Part shown: piece by piece, positions 36,744-48,025 of the stretch
Position numbering within the stretch: position 1 is the stretch's first letter
Layout: every line of letters starts with the position of its first letter
NCBI GenBank assembly: GCA_024698705.1
Contig: JAILQX010000046.1
Coordinates: 62,001-126,000, forward strand
Reading direction: 5' to 3'
Length of the DNA: 64,000 nucleotides
Origin: Lachnospiraceae bacterium
GTDB lineage: Bacteria; Bacillota; Clostridia; Lachnospirales; Lachnospiraceae
Made by a program: the position numbers and the translations under genes
The notes under the pieces: model-generated
Told to the model about the DNA's origin: nothing
Seen by the model: the letters and a program-made list of their open reading frames with translations, nothing else
The model's database searches: none

Positions 36744-37799
36744 ATGAGCGATAAATATGTTGCTTATGTATCCACATATACACAGGGAGACAATTTCGGT
36801 ATACACATTTATGATGTGGATATGGAAAACGGTTATCTCATAGAAAAGGATAAGGTCAAGATAACCAATTCCTCATATGTGACCATTTCACACAACAGAA
36901 AATATCTTTATTCAATAACCGATTTCGGTGTTGAGGCATACAGGATCGAACAGGACGGAATGCTCACGGTTCTCGGAAATGCTCCGATCAACGGTATGAG
37001 AGGCTGTTACCTTTCGACGGATTACACGGACAGATATCTTTTTGTGGCGGGCTATCATGACGGCAAGATAACGGTATTAAGATTAAAGGAAGACGGCTCG
37101 GTCGGAGAGATCTGTGATGAGATATTCCATAAAGGCTGGGGAAATATAGCAGAACGTAATTTCAGACCGCATGTCAGCTGTGTCAAGATGACAAGGGATA
37201 ACAGATATCTCTGTGCGGCTGATCTTGGAATGGACTATGTTGATGTTTATACCGTAGATTTTGCAACAGGCAAATTAAAGCTTGCGGATATAATCCACAG
37301 TGAACAGGAATCGGCTCCGAGACATATCAAGTTCTCGAAGAACGGCTCCAAGATGTATATCGTCCATGAGATAAAGAATATAATCGATGTCTATGATTAC
37401 TCACTTAAGGGAGATATCCCCGAGTTTGAGAAGATCCAGACCGTTTCCACACTGAATGATTATCATGCAACCGGTTCGGCAGCCAGTGCACTTAATCTGA
37501 GTGAGGATTTCAAATACCTTCTGACAACAAATTCGGGTGATAACAGCGTTGTTCTTTACGGGATCGATGAAGAGAGCGGTCTGCTTGACAAGAAGTTCTG
37601 TCTGCCGATCAGCGGGGATTATCCGAAGGATGCCTGCCTTTTCCCGGACAACAGACATCTTGTAAGTCTTAATCATGAATCTGATACGATGACATTTTTT
37701 AAAGTAGATCTTGAAAAGAATGTTATCATGATGAACCATAAAGAGATAAAGGTTCAGAAACCGAATTGTATTATTTTCCATAAACTTATTTCGGAGTGA
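36744..37799 (+). CDS. Lactonase family beta-propeller protein (6-phosphogluconolactonase-like)
   Basis: About 351 residues from the ATG at 36744, after CGGAGGTT. It shows the repeated blades of the YkgB-type seven-bladed lactonase fold: YVAYVSTYTQGDNFGIHIY, SYVTISHNRKYLYSI, FRPHVSCVKMTRDNRYLCAADLGMD, APRHIKFSKNGSKMY and FPDNRHLVSLNHES. Family members hydrolyse 6-phosphogluconolactone in some species, but others have unknown lactone substrates. tgt follows after 3 bp. Confidence 0.85.
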   Translation: MSDKYVAYVSTYTQGDNFGIHIYDVDMENGYLIEKDKVKITNSSYVTISHNRKYLYSITDFGVEAYRIEQDGMLTVLGNAPINGMRGCYLSTDYTDRYLFVAGYHDGKITVLRLKEDGSVGEICDEIFHKGWGNIAERNFRPHVSCVKMTRDNRYLCAADLGMDYVDVYTVDFATGKLKLADIIHSEQESAPRHIKFSKNGSKMYIVHEIKNIIDVYDYSLKGDIPEFEKIQTVSTLNDYHATGSAASALNLSEDFKYLLTTNSGDNSVVLYGIDEESGLLDKKFCLPISGDYPKDACLFPDNRHLVSLNHESDTMTFFKVDLEKNVIMMNHKEIKVQKPNCIIFHKLISE

Positions 37800-38951
<1,152 letters not shown>

Positions 38952-38967
38952 ATTAAAGTATTTTCAC

Positions 38968-38996
38968 TTGTTTATTGGACATATTTCGTGTATTAT
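38968..38996 (+). promoter_or_regulatory. Putative promoter of yajC
   Basis: TTGTTT (38968-38973), 17-bp spacer, TATTAT (38991-38996), 46 bp before the start codon. Confidence 0.55.
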
Positions 38997-39041
38997 GTCT
39001 TTTGTGCAAATATTATCGGGTTAAGCCCTATGGAGGTATTT

Positions 39042-39374
39042 ATGAATTTATTGTTACTGGCAAATGAAACTGCCGCTGCCGAAGCGGGACAGACTGCGGG
39101 AAGCGGAGTTATCCTTGTAATATATGTTATAGCTATCGCCGTATTTTTCTATTTTATATTGATCAAACCTCAGAAAAAGGAGCAGAAGAGACTTACTGCC
39201 ATGCAGAATGATATGGAGATAGGCGATACAGTTCTTACAACAAGCGGTTTTTACGGTGTTCTCATTGATATTACCGATGATTCGGTCATAGTCGAATTCG
39301 GCAACAACAAAAACTGCCGTATCCCAATGGAAAAGAGCGCTATAAAGCAGATTGAAAAAGCAAATCATGATTAA
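39042..39374 (+). CDS. yajC: Preprotein translocase subunit YajC
   Basis: About 110 residues from the ATG at 39042 with GGAGG upstream. A membrane helix (about 20-42) is followed by the hallmark FYFILIKPQKKEQKRLTAMQ and a small beta domain (IGDTVLTTSGFYGVLIDI). It is an accessory subunit of the SecDF-YajC complex; secDF are not seen here. Confidence 0.95.
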   Translation: MNLLLLANETAAAEAGQTAGSGVILVIYVIAIAVFFYFILIKPQKKEQKRLTAMQNDMEIGDTVLTTSGFYGVLIDITDDSVIVEFGNNKNCRIPMEKSAIKQIEKANHD

Positions 39375-39400
39375 TTGTTAAGCAATAAGGTGTAACAAAT

Positions 39401-39430
39401 AAAAAGGCCGGTAACTTGCGGCCTTTTTTA
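39401..39430 (+). terminator. Hairpin terminator between yajC and leuB
   Basis: AAAAAGGCC (39401-39409) pairs with GGCCTTTTTT (39420-39429), loop of about 10 nt. The leuB ribosome binding site follows within 20 bp and no separate promoter is clear, so partial read-through is possible. Confidence 0.85.
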
Positions 39431-39450
39431 TACATACAGGAGAAAATGAT

Positions 39451-40533
39451 ATGGATATGAAAATTGCTGTTATAAGAGGCGACGGAATAGGACCTGAGAT
39501 CGTTAATGAGGCGATAAAGGTCTTAGACAGGGTTTGCAGCGTATATTCCCACAAGATCGATTATACCGATGTACTTATGGGAGGCGCTTCTATCGATGTA
39601 CACGGCACCTCACTTACGGATGAAGCCATTGAAACATGCAAAGCAAGCGATGCTGTGCTCATGGGCTCCATAGGAGGGGATCCAAACACATCCCCCTGGT
39701 ATAAGATCGAGCCTTCAAAAAGACCCGAAGCCGGACTGTTAAAGATCAGAAAATCATTGAATCTGTTCGCAAACTTAAGACCTGCAGTGCTTTTCCCGCA
39801 ACTTGCGGATGCATGCCCCCTCAAAAGAGAGATGGCGGATAAGGGCTTTGATATGCTCATCATGAGAGAATTGACGGGCGGTTTGTATTTCGGAGAAAGA
39901 AAAACCGTTACGGAAAACGGCATTGTTACAGCTATCGATACATTAAAATACAGCGAGACTGAGATCAGAAGGATCGCGATCAAGGCGTTTGAGGTCGCAA
40001 GAGCCAGAAAAAATAAGGTAACAAGCGTTGATAAAGCCAATGTACTGGACAGCTCAAGACTCTGGAGAAAGACAGTCAATGAGGTTGCGGAGGATTATCC
40101 GGATGTTACACTTGAACATATGCTGGTTGACAATTGCGCGATGCAGCTCGTAAAAGATCCCACGCAATTTGATGTCATATTGACAGAGAATATGTTTGGC
40201 GACATACTTTCCGACGAAGCCAGCATGGTAACCGGTTCCATCGGTATGCTCGCAAGTGCATCTATGAATGACAGCAAATTCGGACTTTATGAACCCAGTC
40301 ACGGTTCGGCACCCGATATAGCGGGGCTCAACATAGCAAATCCTCTTGCGACAATTTTGAGTGCAGCAATGATGTTAAGATTCTCATTCGGTCTGGGCAA
40401 TGAAGCGGATGCGATCGAAAGAGCCATAAATAAGGTCCTTGACGAAGGATTCAGGACCGGTGACATATTTGTTGAAGGTTTAAAGAAGGTATCATGCTCT
40501 CAGATGGGAGACCTTGTAACGGAAAGAATATAA
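39451..40533 (+). CDS. leuB: 3-isopropylmalate dehydrogenase
   Basis: 360 residues. [18 protein letters not shown] at the N-terminus, [23 protein letters not shown] and [13 protein letters not shown] typical of Leu[16 protein letters not shown] and the signature [25 protein letters not shown] with HGSAPDIAG. It performs the oxidative decarboxylation in leucine synthesis. leuA and leuCD are not in the window. It leads a run with ilvD and ilvB. Confidence 0.97.
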   Translation: MDMKIAVIRGDGIGPEIVNEAIKVLDRVCSVYSHKIDYTDVLMGGASIDVHGTSLTDEAIETCKASDAVLMGSIGGDPNTSPWYKIEPSKRPEAGLLKIRKSLNLFANLRPAVLFPQLADACPLKREMADKGFDMLIMRELTGGLYFGERKTVTENGIVTAIDTLKYSETEIRRIAIKAFEVARARKNKVTSVDKANVLDSSRLWRKTVNEVAEDYPDVTLEHMLVDNCAMQLVKDPTQFDVILTENMFGDILSDEASMVTGSIGMLASASMNDSKFGLYEPSHGSAPDIAGLNIANPLATILSAAMMLRFSFGLGNEADAIERAINKVLDEGFRTGDIFVEGLKKVSCSQMGDLVTERI

Positions 40534-40551
40534 ATTGGAGGATGTTTGATT

Positions 40552-42216
40552 ATGCGTAGTGAAGAAGCAAAATGCGGAAAACAGCAGGCTCCGGGCAGAT
40601 CTTTGTACAATGCTCTGGGTTATACAAAGGAGGAACTTGACAGGCCGATAGTAGCGGTTGTCTGTTCATACAATGAAATAGTTCCCGGTCATATGAACCT
40701 GGATAAGATAGCCGAAGCTGTTAAGATGGGTATCGCAATGTCCGGAGGAACACCCGTGATGTTCCCTGCGATCGCGGTTTGTGACGGTATCGCAATGGGA
40801 CATGTAGGGATGAAGTATTCCCTGGTTACAAGAGATCTGATCGCGGACAGTACCGAATGTATGATGGAAGCACACAGATTTGATGCCATGGTATGCATCC
40901 CGAATTGTGATAAGAATGTTCCCGGACTCTTGATGGCTGCGGCACGTGTAAATGTACCGACTGTATTTGTCAGCGGGGGTCCCATGCTCGCAGGAAGAGT
41001 CGACGGAAAAAAGACTTCCCTTTCAAGCCTGTTTGAAGCAGTAGGAGCTGAAGCGGCGGGAAAGATCACACTTGAAAAGCTTACAGAATTTGAAAATAAA
41101 GCATGTCCGACATGCGGTTCATGCTCAGGTATGTATACAGCCAATTCGATGAACTGTCTTACTGAAGCGATCGGTATGGGACTTAAGGGAAACGGAACAA
41201 TTCCTGCAGTTTATTCAGAGAGGATCAGACTCGCAAAGCATGCCGGAATGAAGGTTATGGAATTGCTTGAAAAAAATATCAGGCCAAGAGACATCCTCAC
41301 AAAGGATGCATTTATCAATGCTCTTACAGTTGATATGGCTCTCGGCTGTTCTACTAATACGATGTTGCATATTCCTGCAATAGCGCATGAATGCGGGATT
41401 GACCTTGATATCAGTGTCTGCAATGAATTAAGTGCAAAGACTCCCAATCTCTGTCATCTTGCACCTGCAGGTCATACCTATATGGAAGAATTGAACGAAG
41501 CGGGCGGAGTTTATGCCGTAATGCATGAACTTGACAAGAAAGGACTTTTAAAGACCGATCTTATAACGGCAACAGGCAAGACGGTAGCGGAAAATATAGC
41601 CGGTTGTGAGATCTTAAACAAAGAAGTTATCAGACCTCTCGACGATCCGTATTCCGAAGTGGGCGGTATCGCTGTCCTTTCCGGAAATATCGCTCCCGAT
41701 ACCTGCGTTGTAAAGCGTTCGGCTGTAGTTGACGAGATGCTCGTTCATTCAGGTCCGGCAAGAGTATTTGACTGTGAAGAAGATGCGATCGCAGCCATAA
41801 AGGGCGGCAAGATAGTTGAAGGCGATGTTGTTGTTATCAGATATGAAGGACCTAAGGGAGGTCCCGGCATGAGAGAGATGCTCAATCCCACCAGTGCCAT
41901 TGCAGGTATGGGCCTTGGAAGCAGTGTTGCTCTCATCACAGACGGCAGATTCTCCGGAGCGAGCCGTGGCGCCAGCATAGGTCATGTGTCTCCTGAAGCG
42001 GCTGTGGGCGGTCCGATCGCATTTATCGAAGAAGGAGACATTATCGATATAGATATTCCCGCACACAAGATCAATGCAAGGATCTCCGATGAGGAGATGG
42101 CAGCAAGAAAAGCAAAATGGCAGCCGAAGGAACCGAAGATAACATCAGGTTATCTTAAGAGATATACGGCAATGGTCACAAGCGGCAACAGAGGAGCCGT
42201 ACTTGAAGTAAAATAA
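40552..42216 (+). CDS. ilvD: Dihydroxy-acid dehydratase
   Basis: About 554 residues from the ATG at 40552 with GGAGG upstream. Iron-sulphur ligands in [10 protein letters not shown] and [22 protein letters not shown], and the C-terminal [23 protein letters not shown]. It dehydrates dihydroxy acids to the keto acids of valine and isoleucine. It lies between leuB and ilvB, so this is a branched-chain amino acid operon. Confidence 0.97.
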   Translation: MRSEEAKCGKQQAPGRSLYNALGYTKEELDRPIVAVVCSYNEIVPGHMNLDKIAEAVKMGIAMSGGTPVMFPAIAVCDGIAMGHVGMKYSLVTRDLIADSTECMMEAHRFDAMVCIPNCDKNVPGLLMAAARVNVPTVFVSGGPMLAGRVDGKKTSLSSLFEAVGAEAAGKITLEKLTEFENKACPTCGSCSGMYTANSMNCLTEAIGMGLKGNGTIPAVYSERIRLAKHAGMKVMELLEKNIRPRDILTKDAFINALTVDMALGCSTNTMLHIPAIAHECGIDLDISVCNELSAKTPNLCHLAPAGHTYMEELNEAGGVYAVMHELDKKGLLKTDLITATGKTVAENIAGCEILNKEVIRPLDDPYSEVGGIAVLSGNIAPDTCVVKRSAVVDEMLVHSGPARVFDCEEDAIAAIKGGKIVEGDVVVIRYEGPKGGPGMREMLNPTSAIAGMGLGSSVALITDGRFSGASRGASIGHVSPEAAVGGPIAFIEEGDIIDIDIPAHKINARISDEEMAARKAKWQPKEPKITSGYLKRYTAMVTSGNRGAVLEVK

Positions 42217-42232
42217 AGGCATGGAGGAAGAT

Positions 42233-43924
42233 ATGCAATTAACAGGTTCGGAAATAGTTATTGAATGCTTAAAGGAACAGGGCGTTGATACGGTATTCGG
42301 ATATCCCGGAGGAACCATACTCAATATTTACGATGCTCTTTACAAGCATCCAGAGATAAAGCATGTTCTGACCAGTCATGAGCAGGGGGCTGCACATGCT
42401 GCTGACGGATATGCGAGAAGCACCGGAAAGGTAGGTGTATGTATGGCTACCAGCGGTCCGGGTGCAACAAATCTTGTCACAGGTATTGCTACGGCTTATA
42501 TGGATTCTGTACCGATGGTCGCGATAACGGCAAATGTAAATCTGCCTCTTCTCGGAAAGGATACCTTTCAGGAGGTTGATATAGCGGGTGTGACCATGCC
42601 CATAACAAAACACGGTTTTATCGTAAAAGACGTTAAGATACTTGCAAAGACGATAAGGAGAGCGTTTGATATCGCAAGAAATGGCAGACCGGGACCTGTC
42701 CTTGTGGACATCACAAAGGATGTAACGGCCGCTTTGTGTGATTATAAGCCCGTGAAGATATCAAAGGCAGAGCCGGAAAAAAGATTTACCGAGGCAGATG
42801 TTGATAAAGCCGTAGAACTTATAAAAAAAGCAAAAAAACCTTTCATATATGTCGGAGGCGGTGCCATAATATCGGGTGCTTCAGATGAAGTTGCCGAACT
42901 TGCCGACATGATAGACGCACCTGTCTGTGATACACTCATGGGCAAAGGCGCATTTGATGGATATTCCGACAGATATACGGGTATGATCGGTATGCATGGA
43001 ACAAAGGCCAGCAATTTCGGTGTTACAGAGTGTGATCTTCTTATAGCTCTGGGTGCCAGATTCTCCGATCGAGTGACCGGCAATGCGAAGAAGTTTGCAA
43101 AAAATGCAAAAGTGCTTCATTTTGATATCGATGCGGCCGAGATAAATAAGAACATCAAAACCACAGCATGTCTTGTGGGAGATCTTAAGGTAAGCCTTAC
43201 CGAGGTACTCAAAAAGCTTACTAAACAGGATCATAAAGAGTGGATGGATTATATCAGAAAGCTTAAAACCGATTATCCGCTCACATATCATGAAGATAAG
43301 CTTACATGTCCTTATATAATCGAACAGATCGACAAGGCTACAGACGGAAAAGCCATCATTACGACCGATGTAGGACAGCATCAGATGTGGGCAGCACAAT
43401 TCTATCACTATACAAAACCGCGTACCTTCCTTTCAAGCGGTGGCCTTGGTACGATGGGATACGGTCTCGGAGCATGCATCGGTGCACAGGTGGGTAATCC
43501 CGATAAGGTATGCATCAATATAGCAGGTGACGGATGCTTCCGTATGAACATGAATGAACTTGCAACTGCCAGCAGATACAATATTCCTATCATACAGGTG
43601 GTTATAAACAATCATGTTCTCGGTATGGTCAGACAGTGGCAGACATTGTTCTATGATAAGAGATATTCCAATACAGTCCTTGAGGATAAGGTGGATTTCT
43701 GCAAGGTAGCGGAAGGCCTCGGATGCGATGCGGTACTCATCACAAAGAAGGAAGATGTATATCCGGCTGTTAAAAATGCTATAGAACAGAAAAGACCAGT
43801 ACTTCTAAATTGTATGATCGAGAAGGATGAAAGCGTATTCCCTATGGTTCCCGCAGGAGCACCGATATCGGATGCATTTGATGAAAAGGATCTTCTTTCA
43901 AAAAATAAACGGTTTATCCCATGA
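42233..43924 (+). CDS. ilvB: Acetolactate synthase large subunit
   Basis: About 563 residues from the ATG at 42233; the ATG at 42221 overlaps the GGAGG site that serves 42233. ThDP-dependent enzyme: FGYPGG, catalytic Glu in TSHEQGAAHAADGYAR, GPGATNLVTGIATAYMDSVP, and the ThDP-Mg motif GDGCFRMNMNELATASRYNIPIIQVVINN. No ilvN-like small regulatory subunit gene lies beside it. Its stop overlaps the L,D-transpeptidase start (ATGA). Confidence 0.96.
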   Translation: MQLTGSEIVIECLKEQGVDTVFGYPGGTILNIYDALYKHPEIKHVLTSHEQGAAHAADGYARSTGKVGVCMATSGPGATNLVTGIATAYMDSVPMVAITANVNLPLLGKDTFQEVDIAGVTMPITKHGFIVKDVKILAKTIRRAFDIARNGRPGPVLVDITKDVTAALCDYKPVKISKAEPEKRFTEADVDKAVELIKKAKKPFIYVGGGAIISGASDEVAELADMIDAPVCDTLMGKGAFDGYSDRYTGMIGMHGTKASNFGVTECDLLIALGARFSDRVTGNAKKFAKNAKVLHFDIDAAEINKNIKTTACLVGDLKVSLTEVLKKLTKQDHKEWMDYIRKLKTDYPLTYHEDKLTCPYIIEQIDKATDGKAIITTDVGQHQMWAAQFYHYTKPRTFLSSGGLGTMGYGLGACIGAQVGNPDKVCINIAGDGCFRMNMNELATASRYNIPIIQVVINNHVLGMVRQWQTLFYDKRYSNTVLEDKVDFCKVAEGLGCDAVLITKKEDVYPAVKNAIEQKRPVLLNCMIEKDESVFPMVPAGAPISDAFDEKDLLSKNKRFIP

Positions 43925-45387
43925 ACAGAAAAAAACTGAAGTTTATAATCATTATCGGTTCGTTTATCATACTGCTGGGCCTGATCTATTTGGGCCCGGC
44001 ATGTTATTATACTGACCTTTCCGGATCCGGGAAGCATAAATTCATATTCGGAACAGTGATTAACGGGCAGTATTGTACGGGGTTAAATGTTGACGAAGCA
44101 AACAGGATACTTACGGATGCTTATGAGTATCATACAGCCGTGATACATACGGATGAGGAAGATTATCTGCTGGATACGAAATCAGCCGGACTAAATGTTG
44201 ATTATACTGCAGGCTTGAACGAAATAATGAACAGACAGAATCCCTTTGTGTGGATGCTTTATATTAATAAAAACAGCGAATACGAGATATCACCGACTTA
44301 TTTGCTGGATAAAGATATGTTTGCAGATTCTTACGGCAAACTTGAGGTTGGCAGCAAGACACAGGGAAGCCAGAATGTTGTCATAAGGCTCACTGATGAA
44401 GGATATGCCCTTGAGGATAATAAACATGCTGTCTTGAAGACTGAGCCTTTTTACGTTTATGTCAGAAATGAATTATTGAAAGGTGCTTTTGACATATCAG
44501 CGGATGAAACATTTTATGATACACCGTCCTATACTGCGGATGAAAAAGAACTTGTTGATCTTTTTGATAAGATAAACAGGATTCAGAACAAGAAGGTAAC
44601 GTACAGCTTCGGCCGCGATATAGTAAAGATATCCCCGTATGACTGGGCATGTCTCTTATGTGAAACAGATACCCCCGTAACTATGTTCAATACACCGGAT
44701 ATGGTCAGAAAATATATCGATTTTGACATTGATGAGGACAGGGCAGTAGAGTATATCGATGATCTGCTTCTGATGTACAATACTTTAAATAACAAGTATT
44801 TCAAGACACATAGTGGTAAATGGGTTTATGTAAAAAAAGGCAATTACGGAAATAAGATAAATATAACAAAAGAAGAAGAATGGTTTAAGGAATTCGTAAA
44901 CAGCGACAGTGAACGAAGCACAAGGACCTGCGAATACCTTATAGAAGCGGCCAAATACAAGGAAAAGAATGATTTTGGGGATACCTTCATAGAGATAAGC
45001 CTCGATGAACAGCATCTTTGGTACTATGTTGACGGAGAGATTTTCGTCGATACACCGATAACTTCAGGAAGTCTTTACCATGGCGGAACAGACCCAAGAG
45101 TCGTGTTCGTATATACAAAGATACCTAACAAATGGCTCACGGGCCCGACATGGCACAGTTTTGTCAAATACTGGGTGGCGATCCAGGGAGCGATAGGGAT
45201 ACATGATGCATCATGGAGGAGCAAATACGGTGGAGACGAATACAGATATAATGGCTCACACGGGTGTATAAACACACCGCTTGAGGCCATGGAAAAGATA
45301 TATGCCAACGTTGAGATCGGTACACCTGTGATAGTGTATTCACTTGAGAAAAACGGTGTTACGGATATACCGAAAGGAGAGGAGTAG
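43921..45387 (+). CDS. L,D-transpeptidase with peptidoglycan-binding domains
   Basis: 488 residues. An N-terminal membrane anchor (about 8-28) is followed by two peptidoglycan-binding-like modules (about 60-300). The YkuD catalytic domain (about 355-480) has ISLDEQHLWYYVDGE and the active-site motif SHGCINTP with His447 and Cys449, so it should be active. Such enzymes make 3-3 cross-links in peptidoglycan or attach proteins to it, outside the membrane. The 4-bp overlap with ilvB is unexpected for a cell-wall gene. Confidence 0.93.
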   Translation: MNRKKLKFIIIIGSFIILLGLIYLGPACYYTDLSGSGKHKFIFGTVINGQYCTGLNVDEANRILTDAYEYHTAVIHTDEEDYLLDTKSAGLNVDYTAGLNEIMNRQNPFVWMLYINKNSEYEISPTYLLDKDMFADSYGKLEVGSKTQGSQNVVIRLTDEGYALEDNKHAVLKTEPFYVYVRNELLKGAFDISADETFYDTPSYTADEKELVDLFDKINRIQNKKVTYSFGRDIVKISPYDWACLLCETDTPVTMFNTPDMVRKYIDFDIDEDRAVEYIDDLLLMYNTLNNKYFKTHSGKWVYVKKGNYGNKINITKEEEWFKEFVNSDSERSTRTCEYLIEAAKYKEKNDFGDTFIEISLDEQHLWYYVDGEIFVDTPITSGSLYHGGTDPRVVFVYTKIPNKWLTGPTWHSFVKYWVAIQGAIGIHDASWRSKYGGDEYRYNGSHGCINTPLEAMEKIYANVEIGTPVIVYSLEKNGVTDIPKGEE

Positions 45388-45389
45388 AT

Positions 45390-45590
45390 ATGATAAGCAC
45401 GATAATACTTGGGATAATAATCCTTGTGATAGCTGTCCTTATGATCGTAGCGCTCATAAGATTCAGAAAAATGGTAAATGACACAAAAGCGGTTGCGGAT
45501 GCTATGACAGATGAAGAAAAGGAAGCTTTCATTCCGAAGCCTGATGACGGTTCCGATGAAGATGAAATAAAAGATGACGTCAAACAATAA
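45390..45590 (+). CDS. Small single-pass membrane protein, unknown function
   Basis: 66 residues, 2 bp after the transpeptidase stop, with GGAGAGGAG upstream. A membrane helix at about 3-24 is followed by a basic residue pair and a highly acidic tail (DDGSDEDEIKDD). It has the same build as the small protein at 21368. Coding is supported by the ribosome binding site and tight spacing. Function unknown. Confidence 0.65.
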   Translation: MISTIILGIIILVIAVLMIVALIRFRKMVNDTKAVADAMTDEEKEAFIPKPDDGSDEDEIKDDVKQ

Positions 45591-45621
45591 TAAATAAAAT
45601 TGTTAAAATTTTATCAAAACA

Positions 45622-45650
45622 TTGACGAACAAAAAATAAAGAAGTAAAAT
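45622..45650 (+). promoter_or_regulatory. Putative sigma-A promoter of serCA
   Basis: TTGACG (45622-45627), 17-bp spacer, TAAAAT (45645-45650), 57 bp before the serC GTG start. Confidence 0.65.
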
Positions 45651-45706
45651 AATGCACGATGTTCATTATATTGAAAAATAATATTTTCACATAGGAGGAT
45701 TTAAAA

Positions 45707-46786
45707 GTGGCCAGAGTTTATAATTTTTCAGCAGGTCCCGCAACTATGCCTTTGCCTGTGCTTGAGGAAATTCAGGCAGAACTTCTTGATTACAAGGGAA
45801 GCGGTATGTGTGTTATGGAGATGTCACACAGATCGAAGGTATTTCAGCAGATAGTTGATGAAGCGGAAGCGGATATCCGCGAACTTATGGGTATTCCCGA
45901 CAATTACAAAGTATTGTTCATCCAGGGCGGTGCTACATTACAGTTCTCGATGATCCCCATGAACCTTTGTAAGAACGGAGTATTTGATTATATCGTAACC
46001 GGTGCCTGGTCGAAAAAGGCTGCTACAGAAGCAAAGAAGTTCGGAAAGGTCAATGTTATCGCATCAAGCGAAGACAGAAATTACAGTTATATTCCGGACT
46101 GCTCAGATCTTCCGATAGATGATGATGCCGATTATGTTTATATCTGTGAAAATGAGACTATCCACGGAACAACATATCGTGATCTTCCGAATACAAAGGG
46201 AAAGATCCTTGTGGCAGACCAGTCTTCAATGTTTTTGAGCAAGCCCTGCAACGTATCCGATTACGGTATCATTTACGGAGGCGTTCAGAAGAATATAGGA
46301 CCTGCAGGTCTTTCAATCGTTATCATACGTGAGGATCTTATCAGAGAGGATATCGATCCCAAAACACCCGTATATATGAGATATGATACTCATGCAAACA
46401 ACGGTTCAATGTACAACACACCAAACTGCTGGGCTATATATGTATGCGGTAAGGTATTTAAGTATCTCAAAAAGCTTGGCGGACTTGAAGCCATGAATGA
46501 GATCAACAAGAAAAAAGCAAAGGTTCTCTATGATTTCCTTGACAGCAGCAAGATGTTCAACGGTACTGTCGATAAGGAATTCCGTTCACTCATGAACGTT
46601 CCTTTCGTAACGGAAAGTGCAGAGAAAGATGCTGCAGTTGTTGCCGCAACAAAAGCTGCGGGATTTGATAATCTTAAGGGACACAAGAGCGTCGGAGGCT
46701 TAAGAGCATCCATCTACAATGCAATGCCTCAGGAGGGCGTTGAAGCACTCGTGGAATTTCTTAAGAAATATGAGGAGGAAAACTAA
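45707..46786 (+). CDS. serC: Phosphoserine aminotransferase
   Basis: 359 residues with a GTG start after AGGAGG. YNFSAGPATMP, MEMSHRSKVFQQI, FIQGGATLQFSMIPMNL, and the PLP-lysine region YGGVQKNIGPAG identify SerC. It makes phosphoserine from phosphohydroxypyruvate, the product of SerA encoded next. The serC stop and serA start overlap by one base. Confidence 0.97.
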   Translation: MARVYNFSAGPATMPLPVLEEIQAELLDYKGSGMCVMEMSHRSKVFQQIVDEAEADIRELMGIPDNYKVLFIQGGATLQFSMIPMNLCKNGVFDYIVTGAWSKKAATEAKKFGKVNVIASSEDRNYSYIPDCSDLPIDDDADYVYICENETIHGTTYRDLPNTKGKILVADQSSMFLSKPCNVSDYGIIYGGVQKNIGPAGLSIVIIREDLIREDIDPKTPVYMRYDTHANNGSMYNTPNCWAIYVCGKVFKYLKKLGGLEAMNEINKKKAKVLYDFLDSSKMFNGTVDKEFRSLMNVPFVTESAEKDAAVVAATKAAGFDNLKGHKSVGGLRASIYNAMPQEGVEALVEFLKKYEEEN

Positions 46787-47949
46787 TGTTCAAATATAAT
46801 TGCCTCAATCCGATCGCGTCGGTAGGATTGGATAATTTTGATAACAAATACGAAAAGACCGATGATGTCAATGAAGCAGACGGTATCCTTGTAAGATCTG
46901 CCGTAATGCATGATATGGAATTCTCGGACAAGCTTTACTGCATCGCAAGAGCAGGTGCCGGCGTAAACAATATCCCGCTTGACAGATGTGCCCAGAAGGG
47001 TATTGTCGTGTTCAATACACCCGGCGCAAATGCAAACGGTGTAAAGGAACTTGTTATAGCCGGTATGCTCATGGCCAGCCGTGATATCACGGGCGGTATC
47101 GAATGGGTTAAGGAAAATGCCGGCGATCCCGAGATCGGAAAGACTGCCGAGAAAGCAAAGAAAGCTTATGCAGGTACAGAGATCCAGGATAAGAAGCTCG
47201 GTATAATCGGTCTCGGCGCCATCGGTGTTAAGGTGGCCAATGCCGCAAAGAGTCTCGGAATGACAGTATACGGATACGATCCTTATCTTTCGGTTGATGC
47301 AGCATGGAACTTAAGCCGTGATGTAAAGCATGTACTCAATGTTGATGATATATATGCGGAATGTGATTATATCACGATCCATGTTCCGCTTCTTGATAGT
47401 ACCAAGGGCATGATCAACAAGGAAGCCATCTCAAAGATGAAGGACGGTGTTATCATTCTTAACTTTGCAAGAGACCTTCTTTGCAACGAAGCCGATGTTA
47501 TCGATGGAATAAAGAGCGGAAAGATCCGCAAGTACGTCTGTGACTTCCCGAATGCCACAACAGTAGGACAGGAAGGATGTATAATAATTCCTCACCTCGG
47601 AGCATCAACGGAAGAATCAGAAGATAACTGTGCAGTCATGGCCGTAAAGGAGATGAAAGATTACCTTGAGAACGGTAATATCATCAATTCCGTAAACTAT
47701 CCGAAGTGTGATATGGGTATCTGCACAAAGGCAGGAAGAATTGCCGTATTCCACAAGAATATCGCCAATATGATCGCAAGCTTCACATCTGTATTCGGTG
47801 AAGGCGGCATCAATATTTCCGATATGACCAACAAGTCAAAAGGCGAGATAGCTTATACGATGCTCGATATAGAGACACCGGCTACCGATGATATAGTTAA
47901 AAAACTTGAAGCCATCGATGGTGTTTACAGAGTAAGAGTTGTAAAATAA
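46786..47949 (+). CDS. serA: D-3-phosphoglycerate dehydrogenase
   Basis: 387 residues. NAD-binding LGIIGLGAIGVKVANAAKSLGM, catalytic Arg/Glu/His in ARAGAGVNNIPLD, LNFARDLLCNEADVID and HLGASTEESEDNCA, plus a short C-terminal ACT domain (about 315-387). It oxidises 3-phosphoglycerate in serine synthesis. No serB phosphatase is present nearby. A terminator follows. Confidence 0.97.
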   Translation: MFKYNCLNPIASVGLDNFDNKYEKTDDVNEADGILVRSAVMHDMEFSDKLYCIARAGAGVNNIPLDRCAQKGIVVFNTPGANANGVKELVIAGMLMASRDITGGIEWVKENAGDPEIGKTAEKAKKAYAGTEIQDKKLGIIGLGAIGVKVANAAKSLGMTVYGYDPYLSVDAAWNLSRDVKHVLNVDDIYAECDYITIHVPLLDSTKGMINKEAISKMKDGVIILNFARDLLCNEADVIDGIKSGKIRKYVCDFPNATTVGQEGCIIIPHLGASTEESEDNCAVMAVKEMKDYLENGNIINSVNYPKCDMGICTKAGRIAVFHKNIANMIASFTSVFGEGGINISDMTNKSKGEIAYTMLDIETPATDDIVKKLEAIDGVYRVRVVK

Positions 47950-47962
47950 TACCGATATGATG

Positions 47963-47991
47963 AAAAGTCCGAGTTTATCTCGGACTTTTTT
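47963..47991 (+). terminator. Terminator after serCA
   Basis: AAAAGTCCGAG (47963-47973) pairs with CTCGGACTTTT (47979-47989), TTTAT loop, then further T residues. Confidence 0.93.
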
Positions 47992-47992
47992 G

Positions 47993-48001
47993 TGTTATAA
48001 T
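47993..48001 (+). promoter_or_regulatory. Extended -10 promoter upstream of the 90-residue protein and DUF1015
   Basis: TGTTATAAT at 47993-48001, right after the serCA terminator and 25 bp before the next start codon. No good -35. Confidence 0.5.
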
Positions 48002-48025
48002 TAGAACGTTAAGGAGATGATGATT

